NCBI GenBank assembly: GCA_029582265.1
Contig: CM055828.1
Coordinates: forward strand, 1,719,402 to 1,783,401
Origin: Zoroaster sp. YZ-2022
Lineage: Eukaryota > Echinodermata > Asteroidea > Forcipulatida > Zoroasteridae
Length of the DNA: 64,000 nucleotides
Direction: 5' to 3'
Part shown: positions 10,720 through 21,483 of the stretch, in pieces
How the letters are laid out: each line of letters starts with the position of its first letter
How positions within the stretch are numbered: position 1 is the first letter of the stretch
Program-made: the position numbers and the translations under genes
The notes under the pieces: model-generated
Told to the model about the DNA's origin: nothing
The model's database searches: none
Seen by the model: the letters and a program-made list of their open reading frames with translations, nothing else

Positions 10720-12298
10720 GCGAGTGTGTTAATTACCGCTCCTTGAATCAAAATACACATTAGAGGGATGGTACAACATTGGTAATGTTGGCAAAACCGC
10801 TTCTATGAGTATGCTTACTCTCTTTGAATCAAGATATACATTCAAGGGAAGGTACAACATTGGTAATGTTGGCCAAACTGCTTCTATGAGTATGTTTACT
10901 CTCTTTGTATCAAGATATACATTAAAGGGAAGGTACAACATTGGTAATATTGGCAAAACTGCTTCTTATGATGAGTATGCTTACTCTCTTTGAATCAAGA
11001 TACACATTGAAGGGAAGGTACAGCATTGGTAATATTGGCAAAACTGCTTCTATGAGTATGCTTACTCTCTTTGAATCAAGATACACATTGAAGGGAAGGT
11101 ACAGCATTGCTAATGTTGGCAAAACTGCTTCTGTGAGTATGCTTACTCTCTTTGAATCAAGATACACATTGAAGGGAAGGTACAGCATTGGTAATGTTGG
11201 CAAAACTGCTTCTGTGAGTATATGCTTACTCTCTTTGAATCAAGATACACATTGAAGGGAAGGTACAGCATTGGTAATGTTGGCAAAACTGCTTCTGTGA
11301 GTATGCTTACTCTCTTTGAATCAAGATACACATTGAAGGGAAGGTACAGCATTGGTAATGTTGGCAAAACTGCTTCTGTGAGTATATGCTTACTCTCTTT
11401 GAATCAAGATACACATTGAAGGGAAGGTACAACATTGGTAATATTGGCAAAACTGCTTCTATGAGTATGCTTACTCTCTTTGAATCAAGATACACATTGA
11501 AGGGAAGGTACAGCATTGGTAATATTGGCAAAACTGCTTCTATGAGTATGCTTACTCTCTTTGAATCAAGATACACATTGAAGGGAAGGTACAGCATTGC
11601 TAATGTTGGCAAAACTGCTTCTGTGAGTATGCTTACTCTCTTTGAATCAAGATACACATTGAAGGGAAGGTACAGCATTGGTAATGTTGGCAAAACTGCT
11701 TCTGTGAGTATATGCTTACTCTCTTTGAATCAAGATACACATTGAAGGGAAGGTACAGCATTGGTAATGTTGGCAAAACTGCTTCTGTGAGTATGCTTAC
11801 TCTCTTTGAATCAAGATACACATTGAAGGGAAGGTACAACATTGGTAATATTGGCAAAACTGCTTCTGTGAGTATGCTTACTCTCTTTGAATCAAGATAC
11901 ACATTGAAGGGAAGGTACAACATTGGTAATATTGGCAAAACTGCTTCTATGAGTATGCTTACTCTCTTTGAATCAAAATACACATTGAAGGGAAGCATTG
12001 GTAATGTTGGCAAAACTGCTTCTGTGAGTATGCTTAATCTCTTTGAATCAAGATACACATTGAAGGGAAGGTACAGCATTGGTAATGTTGGCAAAACTGC
12101 TTCTATGAGTATGCTTACTCTCTTGGAATCAAGATACACATTGAAGGGAAGGTACAGCATTGGTAATGTTGGCAAAACTGCTTCTATGAGTATGCTTACT
12201 CTCTTGGAATCAAGATACACATTGAAGGGAAGGTACAGCATTGGTAATGTTGGCAAAACTGCTTCTGTGAGTATGCTTACTCTCTTTGAATCAAGATA
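10720..12298. repeat. 81-bp minisatellite, about 19-20 copies
   Basis: The unit begins GTGAGTATGCTTACTCTCTT, continues with TGAATCAAGATACACATTGA and AGGGAAGGTACAGCATTGG, and ends TAATGTTGGCAAAACTGCTTCT, 81 bases in total. Copies at the left edge are the most diverged (from 10720), the central ones are nearly identical, and the last stops within a unit at 12298. Several units carry a 2-bp insertion (gtgagTAtatgc, near 11216, 11380 and 11706), one carries a 9-bp deletion (near 11995), and blocks of three to four units repeat as higher-order blocks. Because 81 is a multiple of three, long open frames run on both strands by chance; they have no gene-like features. Confidence 0.93.
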
Positions 12299-12790
12299 TA
12301 TTGAACAACCAACCTGTGAACATTTCAGCTTATTGTATACGTTATTACCAGTAACAGAACCTCAGACAACGAAAACTAGTAGGAAACATTAATATTCGAA
12401 CATTACTCTTGAATTACCAATCCTATAGTTCCTTACCTTTAAAAGTTCCCAAAATAGGCCTATATAAATTCTTATCCAATGTGTCAGCTCACGCTGCAAG
12501 ATACAGTAACGTATAGACTAGCGAACTTGTCCGTCTAGTCTATGCATAGGGCTAATCATGAGCAGACCAAGGGTTTAATTTGCCTCTGAAATATTCCCAA
12601 ATTCATTCCGTTCGCGTGGGAAATTGTATATCACCAGCCGTAACACTTTCATGACTGCTTTTATTGAATACCGGTAATCCATATGGCTTCAGGCCACTGT
12701 ACATGGTTGTATATGCTTATTATTTTCACCATAAGTTCTTCTAAAAAGACCACGACGTTGGGCGTCAGCTCTGGAGTCAGTGTAGGTTTT
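12299..12790. other. Intergenic; nothing recognised
   Basis: Unique-looking sequence between the minisatellite and a G/T tract. No exon or repeat boundary seen. Confidence 0.45.
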
Positions 12791-12794
12791 GCAT

Positions 12795-13005
12795 CTGTTG
12801 TTTTGTTTTGTTTTGTTTTGTGTTGTGTGTGTGTGTGTGTATGGTTTTTTTTGGTTTGTTTGTTTGTTTGTTTGTTGGTGTGTTTATTTTTTTGTTTTTT
12901 TTGTGCGGGGGAGGGGATATTTGGTCTGGGGTTTTTTTTGGGGGGAGGGGGATGTTTGTCTGGTTTTTTTTGGGGGGGGGGATGTTTGGTCGTGCCAGTC
13001 AACTT
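12795..13005. repeat. Compound G/T-rich microsatellite
   Basis: Runs of (tttg)n, (tg)n, (gttt)n and poly-G/poly-T follow each other. Open frames here encode only Phe/Val/Cys/Gly runs and are artefacts of composition. Confidence 0.9.
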
Positions 13006-13254
13006 GGTAATAAAGGAAGGAGGAGGCTAAGAAAACGACGTGTGGTTTTACTTAATGCGGCAAAAAATGTATTTAAAAATATTTGTTTAAATGAAACACA
13101 TACTGTCGTTTTAAACCATTCAATGTCTCAAAATGATGAAATAGTGAATTTCAAAGGATAATCTTAAAACTAAAGATATAAATGCCGGCTTATATTACTT
13201 AATGTATGGTGATCATGTGTTTTGCAAGTTATTAGAATACTTTGAGTTGACATG

Positions 13255-13430
13255 GCTAATCGGTTCAGTGCATTGGACTTGTGTTCTGATGGCTTAGTCT
13301 GATGGCGTTAGAATATATGGGTTCGAATCCTGGCCAGAGCAAGACACTTTAACGTACTTGCTTCTCTTCACCCATTAGTGTAAATGGGTAGATTTGAGGG
13401 TACAGACTACAGAATGTGTTTGATTAGCCA
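13255..13430 (+). repeat. tRNA-derived SINE
   Basis: A tRNA-like head (CGGTTCAGTGCATTGGACTT ... GGGTTCGAATCCTGGCC, B box at 13319-13330) is followed by 'agagcaagacactttaac', a motif shared with the SINE at 58679-59000. The two heads share the phrase ttgtgttctgatggct, so they belong to one family. This copy lacks the linker between the B box and the 'gagcaagacac' motif, and its 3' part is different or truncated. Confidence 0.75.
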
Positions 13431-13537
13431 TGTAATGCCAAGAGCCTGTACAACGTTATATATATAAAACGGACTGATATAGTGAGAAAAATCCTGTCTC
13501 TTGGCCACTCGCGTGCTTTGTCGTTTTTCAGACGTAA

Positions 13538-13878
13538 GGCCAAGTAAAAAAAACATACCAGTTGATCGTCCCCGGCCGCATCCTTTTTTTAAATTATTTT
13601 TTATTTTTTATACTTGTCCACAAAAGAGTAAATTTTTCATGTATTTTTACTTGGGTTTAACAAAATACATCAAACATTGTTTAACATAAATATTTTTACT
13701 CAACTTCTTCTTCGATAGCTATAAAAAAAAAAGTTCAAACTGAAAAATTGGTGGCCATTTTTAATTTAAATGCTTGGCGGCCATCTTGGAAAAAAATAAA
13801 AAATAAAAAATAAAAAGGCCCTCATCCTCCTCTTTTTGTAAACATCAGGACGATCAACTGGTTTTTTTTTACTTGGCC
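13538..13878. mobile_element. Harbinger-like MITE, 341 bp
   Basis: Terminal inverted repeats start GGCCAAGTAAAAAAAA and include CCAGTTGATCGTCC at both ends, about 30 bp in total with a short insertion on the left. The element is flanked by the 3-bp duplication TAA (13535-13537 and 13879-13881), characteristic of PIF/Harbinger transposons. It has no coding capacity. The interior is A/T homopolymer-rich, with two near-copies of a ggccatttt/ggccatctt phrase. Confidence 0.8.
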
Positions 13879-13881
13879 TAA

Positions 13882-16800
13882 GTGTTCCGGGTTGCCACGT
13901 GTGCATTGACTAAAGGCTATGATAATAATTATGTAAAGCGTGATGAGTGTGTGTGCATGGAATGTGCCAAGTCTATATATAAGAACGGTTCATTATTAGA
14001 ATCAGTTTTTCATACTAAATGCAGTATGAGCATGAAACATACGTCCCGACAAAGCACTGTGCTTCCTATACAATTATTTAGAAATCATGAAATCATAATT
14101 TATTTCACATTGGTCAAATAGAAATACACTCAAACTCATAAACGACTGGCTGGGAATTAATGGATATCTAACACAATGCAACCTGACCTGATTGTATGCT
14201 TCTGTATTTCGCTATAGCATATCTATACATATATTTACATATTTCTCATCTATTATTGTGTACTGGCTACAAAGGAATTACCTATACCTTTAACTCCAGA
14301 CGTAAAACCTGCAGCAAGTGCACCTTTGATATTTATCCGATTACAAAATTTAAATGTATTTAATGTTAAGTTAATGGAACCAAACATCCTGAAAATTAGT
14401 TTGTCTGACATGCTGTCAATGTTTAGAAAGCGTGAAATACATTACCATATTGAAACACCTTTGAACGCATTTTCATTATTTTTCTTGTTGATGACGCAAT
14501 GAAATCAGCTGAAACTTTGACAGGTTGGTTTATGTACATATCTTTCAATTCTCATAAATTATGGCTGCATTGACATACATTTAACCAATATTTAACAAAT
14601 ATAAAGACTAATAATATTAATAATAATAATCCATAAAAACGATAAATATCCCCATTGAAAAAAAATAGTTTGAAATGCACAAGTCTTTAATATGAAAATG
14701 AACCTAATGTTGTTAATACTTATAACCAAGATGACCGGTCCATGACCGATCTATTGCTCCATACTTGCGGTGATGATTTCTTTCAATGAACATTTAATCC
14801 GAAAGGGAATTAGTTCCAAGTTGAAGTAGGTGCACCAAGGGCGCTGTGCATTATGCAAAATAGTTCATTAATGTAATGGAAATTTGTTCCCTTAACGACT
14901 ACAAACGAGGTTAAACTTAAACGAAATTAAAATTTCTTTTTGTAAAGCACGCACATGCGCATGCCAACTGTAGTATGATGTGACTATAACAAATAATGTG
15001 CTGTGATGCATTCCAATCTGTCTCATTGCTACGCCTCTCGTAATAGACTGGAATTTGTGACTGTTCTTGTCGAACTAGCCACTTGCCATTGATTGGTTGC
15101 AGTTACAAGTCATGGCGCCAACACCTTAGCTGATTTAAATGTAAAATGTACGTATCGTCAAGTCGATGCTCACTGGTGTCACAGAAAGTTAGATTTTTCA
15201 GCCCCTGTTCATTGTTGTTTTACAACACAATACATATATTGTTTCAGTAGGTCCAAAGTAAACACAATACCAGGGAATGAATTGAGGCATACTACGGTTG
15301 TAATTGGGCGTGTTTTACTTCTTCTCTTAATATCGCATTATATCGACATGAATTCCCTTGCGTCTAATGTCATCAGCATGACCAGAGTGGAAGGCGGATT
15401 ATCAGTCATAGGCCTTTTATAAGACTTATGAGTACTACTGTTGATATCCTACATGAATGCATCCCTCCCTTAAATCCAATCTTACTAGATAGGTCTACAC
15501 AGCTCAAGGGGTATTTTAGTCATTAACAGCGGTGTGTCTTTCAAAACATTCGTGTTTTTTATGCTTTCCAGAAACAGACCGTAACGTGAAATCGGATAAT
15601 TTGTGAACATTTCTCTTCCTGATTCTATGACATATTTGCCAACTAATAAATGTAAAACCATATGTTTTATGATTTATTTAAAATAATTTTGCAGCAATTA
15701 TAATAAATAGGCTATCGTATCCATAAATGTACCGTCGCATGAGACATATTATGGGATACATGTATACACTGTCAGCATTAAGAGTCACAATTTGCGATAA
15801 CGTTTGATTTATCAATGTTAGAAAATGTTAAACAATAATGCTAGACATGGAAAGATCGTAAACAAAACCACATTGGTAACGAATAAACTTGTCGTCACTG
15901 CTATTATGGGATATATACAATTATCTTTCACTGTTGGCGAAGGGCCAGATGAAAACTGAAATAAGCCTATAGATACAATGTTTCAATAAAAAAAAGAAAA
16001 ATATCAAGGGCTGTTTATCATAATAGCTCAGCAATAATCCCACTTAAGATAATTATAACAATATCAGCTAACATACTATAGAGATAGTTCTCTGGATTGT
16101 GAAAATCCATTTTTATCACATAATGTATAGGCCTTTGGGCTGAATCATAGAGAATGGGCTGAATGTAAAGGCCGGGCAGATCATGGCTATGCTGCTAAGT
16201 GCTAACCAATTTTTCAGTCCAAAAGAATAAAATAGGCAGATATCCCTTAGATCTTGAGAGAATCCAAAATGTGTTCAATACCACTACTCGGAATAAAATC
16301 TGCCATTATCTGGTCTAAACGGTGACTTATTAATTCCATCAAGGAATTTGCAGGTGAATGTTAGCAACGCTTTACTAATGCAATGTTTTTAAAGATCAAT
16401 CGGCCTATTTCAAAATAAGTTACATATTATTTATTACTTTAAAATTCGTGGTTTCACCGTGATCATAATCAAGCCGACTTTATGGAGTAGCAAGCTCTTT
16501 AACATAACAGAACAGCACGGGTAGGGTCAATAAATGCCATTCCTAGTAGTGTTTACAGGAGTGGAACATTAATCACGATAATACTATGCCATGCATCCAA
16601 TCTCCAGCCATCGCGGGTATGTGACCTGCTATCTTGATAAGTTAGCAGGAAATACATTACCTCATTATTCTAACAAAATAGCCATATTAATTTCCCCTCT
16701 ATTTATTCGGATGGTGGATGACTATACCTAATATTTACAGTGCATCTTCATTTTTTGTATGATAATAATAGCTGTAGTTGAACGGGGTGTGGGGGTATTG

Positions 16801-17572
16801 GGAATACAGGAGAAATCCTTGAACGATCTTGATTCTAAGGGCAGCTTTATTATCTGAGCAAGGTAAATCTTATTTGGAGGATATACCAAGGATTATGTGC
16901 TTTTGCAGCTTATGAAAAGTAAATGATGATTAGTGTTTTACAAATAATCCTTTTTGAGAATGTATATAGGCCTATATATATTTCATTCCAATACTCTAGC
17001 TCTTTTGGCCTAAGCAATTGTAATCACATTAATAATATGAAGATTGGCGGGAATAAAAATACAAAATTTCCAGAAAACTATGATGATTTGTATTCACGAC
17101 TATAAATTTATCTTCAACACGTCGATGTTGTCGCTCCTAGCCCACCACGTCTCTGCCTGAAACAGAATAGCTAGCCCCCTGTCTATAATAATAGTAAAAC
17201 AATATATTTGTTTATCATTCAGAAATCAGAGAGGAATAAAAATTGCCCACAGCCATTATTAATAATAGGCCTATGTGAATGTAGGAAGTATTTTATCGAA
17301 TGACCTTTGAAATATTAAGATCAGTGTGGGAGATAAGAGTATCCCGCGACAATAAAGAAAATACCGCCATTGTTTGCTCTGGAAGATCTCGTGTAATATT
17401 GATTCATCCATACTGCGTATATAATTGGAAAGCCCAATTACATTTCATACATTTGATGAGCTTATCAATATCGAAATTAATATCAAAATGTTGATATCTA
17501 TGATGAATTTCGCTACGCCCTATTTCCTCCAGTAAGATATAATTGTATGGTAAATTAACAGGTATACATACT
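13882..17572. other. Gene-poor stretch; nothing recognised
   Basis: About 3.7 kb of AT-rich sequence. Short ORFs (13882-14121, 15093-15422, 16923-17105, 17300-17494) have neither start context, splice sites nor family resemblance. Confidence 0.45.
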
Positions 17573-17573
17573 T

Positions 17574-17700
17574 ACCGTAGCCTTTTCCTGGGCTGAACTG
17601 GAGATGTGTAGAGAGACGAAATGCTGTAGTGTGATGCGCTGTCAAAAAGAGAATTTGCAAGAACCAGTCCATGCATAGAGTTGACCCAGTCATGGGCTTA
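17574..17700 (-). other. Possible 5' noncoding exon on the minus strand
   Basis: On the minus strand GGCTACG is followed by a strong donor GTAAGTATG (17573 downward), preceded by about 120 bases of more GC-balanced sequence. It could be the first exon of the PTB-domain gene at 9412-10136, which has a 3' splice acceptor just before its coding exon. Only transcript data could connect them. Confidence 0.2.
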
Positions 17701-20640
17701 TAGTCAAAAGGCTTTCTCCTCCGACGATACAGCAGTTATTCGGTCTGTTCGAGACAACCCGATAATGACGGCAGCTCCTTTAATTCAGTCATAGCTGGTG
17801 CCAATACGGTACCCGCATAATTATCATTATACAGGCCCTACCCTTTGGTCCTTCTGATGTCCTTTGGATGAACTGATTGAGTCAGTCTGAGACACCGTAC
17901 ATCCGTGCACGTACAAGTCTCTTTGGCTAGAACACGATTTGGCTTGCTTGCTCTCTTAAGATTTCTGAAGATTCCCTACAGTGTAACGTGGGATATATTG
18001 GGTTTATTTGTGGTGCATAATAATGCACTACGGTACTGTAGAGAGGCTTACGAACACAGTCGACAGTGGGTCGACCTGTAACAGCTTTAGGCATGCTTGC
18101 TGCAGGCAGTGCTCGTGTAAGCCGCTCTAGTTCATAGTGTGGCTAGATAAATAGAACACACGGCGGCTATAAAAACAAGTTAATTTTCCGTTCAAAATGC
18201 AAGATGTATTTCGTTTACAGGCGGTTCTTAAGTTGAGAGTAACTTGATATTGAAATAAATGTTTGATGTGGAAGACATACGTTTAATTAAGATGCATTTA
18301 TAGATATAAGTGCACTATATAAGCATGGTGTATATAGTCTTCCATGATATATAATTATATGAGCTGAGCGGATAGTATCGATCGTCGAAATGGAAGCAGT
18401 CGGATCAGTGTGGTCAAATCAGTTATGTTATAAGAATCGATACTTCTTCTCCGCATATACTAAACTAAATGTATGAGATAATGATGGAATAGGGAATTCG
18501 TAAAACATGTTATCGATACGACGCAGTTGCACGGCATCAGACAAACTGTGCTTCTGCGTGCTCAAGTTATTAAGCGAACACTTATAGTGTATGCCTGAGT
18601 TGGATCTACTTTATTTATAGAGTTGCTCACTTAATTGTCCGCATAATTTAAGTACTTCTTTTTAATCGATTCAAGGTGATATGAAATAAAATGATAATTA
18701 TGTGAATACAGTATGTTTGCATGCACAGCAGTGATATAGACACTAGGATAGAGACACATGTGGTTCCCGGTCTTTTGCCCTGTATACTATCATAGGTAAA
18801 AGTGAAAATAAACATTTAAGTTTAAAGCTTTACTATTTGCTGCTAGGTCTGAGCTGCTTGTTTTCTGACATCCATTATGTCCGATCGGTTTTTTCTCGAA
18901 AAGAAACCCTTTGCGCCACAGATCGGCCAGGCCATGGCATACAAACATAATCTCACTCGCGGCCACAAAATGAGTTCACTGAAGTTGTTTTGTTCTTTTT
19001 TGATTTACAAACGTTGAATTATTGTTGTTCAATAGGCTACGTGAAGGGTTCCTTCGATGTAGAGGAATGAAAATAGCCTTCGAGTATCCATCGTTGTTTA
19101 GATAACCCCCAAGCGAAAGTCATTACAAACATCAGCTTTCAACACCCAGGGGTAAACAGTGCCTGTCGTGGTAAGGAAGTTCAATACTTAACAGCAGCGG
19201 TGGAGGAGATTTCAGTAAATAACAATACATCTCGAACCCTTTTAACATACAAGCCAGTGGACATTTTGAAAATGACGAGATGAACTCGTACAACTGTTTT
19301 GCTTTAGGGAGACAGGCAATACAAGGAGACAGCTACCTTTGGGAAAAATGCCCGCTACTGTTGTTGTACTTTTGTATAAACATGATTAAAAGAACGAGTA
19401 GGCCTACATTTACTGGTTTAATATTTATAGAATATTTCTATGTGTTTTTCTAAGTTTTCTCTTGCTAATAATTATTACTGAAAACAGCCACTGGGGGAAG
19501 ATGCTTAAGTAGAGGAGGTGGGTAATGAGGCCACACATATCCTTGCAACCATGGAGGAAGAATGTTGCAACTAAGTGCAGTAGTACAATTATGTACACAC
19601 CATAGGCTCGCCGGGAATTGAATACATTTTAAGCAAAGTCCGTTCATCCGTTCCTTTATTTTTCGATAAAAATCCATAATAACATTTAAAGCTTCGGTTA
19701 ATTAATTTTTCCTACTTTCGAGTTTAAGTATTATGTCTATGAATATGCCTCAATAAGGTATAAATGCATCTAGCCTATCTCCGTACTGAAGTCAGTAACA
19801 CCACATTAGACAATGCTCTCAAGAGATCGCCAAACATCGGTCATAATCGCCATGATTTAGGAACAAGACCTTTTATTGTTCTCAAGGACCAGATTATTAT
19901 TTCTTTAATTATATTTGACCATTATGAAAACAACAATGCTCCGGTGACTTTAGTCTTGCCTCAAGCTTGGACGCAGTAATTATGGGCTGATTGAGCTGGA
20001 TCTAGGAGGGATGGATGAACAGACTTGTTTTGATTGGTCATTAATCTAATAATCATTTTTTTAATGGAAAAGTGAAGGAGAAAGTAGAACCTTTGAAAGT
20101 AAACGGTTTTTCATTAGGGATTTGTCTGGTACTTGATCCGTGGCGATTCATACAGCAAGGTCAGCCAGCTAGGTTAGTCTCAGCTTCGAGCGAAGAAAAT
20201 AATGCAAAGTTCATACTCTCTGTTGACTGGTATGCCTTCAGGTTTAATATTCCGCCATAGTATTGGTAACAAGCGCGCTGTTATTAATGGAACGTGCTTA
20301 ACAGAACAAGGGCCGCTTCGCTACTCGTTCTGTTGATAACATGGCGATATTCAATATACCCACAAGGCATTGGGAAAAAGTTCACAATGAGAATGTTGTG
20401 TCAATTCAGATTTCAGAGTGTGAATAATAACCAGTATGTTTATAAATACACTTATTTTCCATTTCTAGTCCGTAAATCGAGCAGTTAAACCCATGAAGAA
20501 CCTTGAGGATATATAATATTGTTGCTCGTCTCGAAGGGAAGTCTATGACTTGGACCAGACGGGAGGCACTGCGTTGTCACAGTCCAGATTAGTGCTGTCT
20601 GTTCCATGCCATTTAAAATAGTTATTATTTTATTCCTTTT
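17701..20640. other. Gene-poor stretch; nothing recognised
   Basis: About 2.9 kb without a supported gene. Short ORFs at 19465-20488 show no recognisable product. Confidence 0.45.
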
Positions 20641-21050
20641 AATGTATACGTTTGTTTCTTACACGTACTCAGTAATACTTTAATACAGGCTTGTAGTCGA
20701 GTAAAGTTTTTATGGGTACAGAAAAATGTACTTTCCAACTTTATAGGCCTCCGAGACTCTGGAATCATCTTCCAACTAAACTCAAATCTTGTCATAGTAT
20801 AACTAGATTTAAGTCGATGCTTAAAACTCATCTTATGTCACAATTCTTCAAAGATGATGTATATTTGTAATTGCATTGTAGGTACATGTATCTCAGTACA
20901 TAATTTTCTCCCTATGCTATCATCATTGTTTGTGTTCATGTTTTTTCTTTCTTTCCGCGCCTTGAGCGCCCAGCAGGGTGGATATGTAGCGCCCAGCAGG
21001 GTGGATATGTGCGCGCTACAAATCTTTATTATTATTATTATTATTAGAGT
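20640..21050 (+). mobile_element. 5'-truncated non-LTR retrotransposon tail
   Basis: A frame ending at TAA 20868-20870 encodes PPRLWNHLPTKLKS followed by a segment ending RFKSMLKTHLMSQFF. This is the standard C-terminal end of many CR1/L2/Jockey-like reverse transcriptase ORFs (the 'xLWNxLPxxI...FKxxLKxxL' end). It is followed by a 3'UTR with the gcgcc(t)tgagcgc word, a tandem copy of 'gcccagcagggtggatatgt', and a terminal (att)n tail at about 21022-21046. Everything upstream of this end is missing, as usual after incomplete target-primed reverse transcription. Confidence 0.75.
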
Positions 21051-21069
21051 TGTAGTTGAGTACGAGTGA

Positions 21070-21483
21070 GAAAAATGTACTAGAGTACGAGCGTATAATT
21101 ATAGTACGATTACGAGTATGAGATCTGATCATAGAAAACACGCCGTTGGTTAATCTTTGTTTGTTTAATAACTCCTCAGTCATAATGCAGCCACGAAAAA
21201 TAGTATTTTGTTGATGTAATCAAATTATAAAGAATCTGGCGATTGAACATACTGAAGAAGAAAGAATCTATGATTACGCCCTCTTGGAATCATTGGTGTT
21301 AAAAATTTGTATTTTATCTCTTGAGGGCGTGCTTTGAATTTAGCAGTCTGGGACGACTTGACTCGACCTCCGCCACGCCGCCGCGTGTACCATTTCACAA
21401 TGATTGTTGTGTAAGTTTTCTGTCTGAGAAACTTTATTTTATCCTCTAAGCAAAATATAATTATTGTACATAACACATTCACA
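21070..21483. other. Promoter and 5'UTR region of the ZNF593 gene
   Basis: The stretch from about 21340 to 21400 is CpG-richer than its surroundings (ccgccacgccgccgcg) just before the start codon of the ZNF593 homologue, fitting a housekeeping-type promoter. No TATA box at a useful distance was found. Confidence 0.35.

Noticed and set aside
10729..12392. Long open frames on both strands (up to 226 codons) with repeated LTLFESRYTLKGRY or LPMLYLPFNVYLDSKR motifs
   Set aside because: They arise because the 81-bp minisatellite unit is a multiple of three and lacks stops in several frames. They have no start context, splice sites or unique ends.
12661..13161. Overlapping frames rich in Phe, Val, Gly on + and Lys, Thr, Pro on -
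   Set aside because: Low-complexity G/T tract; no coding signature.
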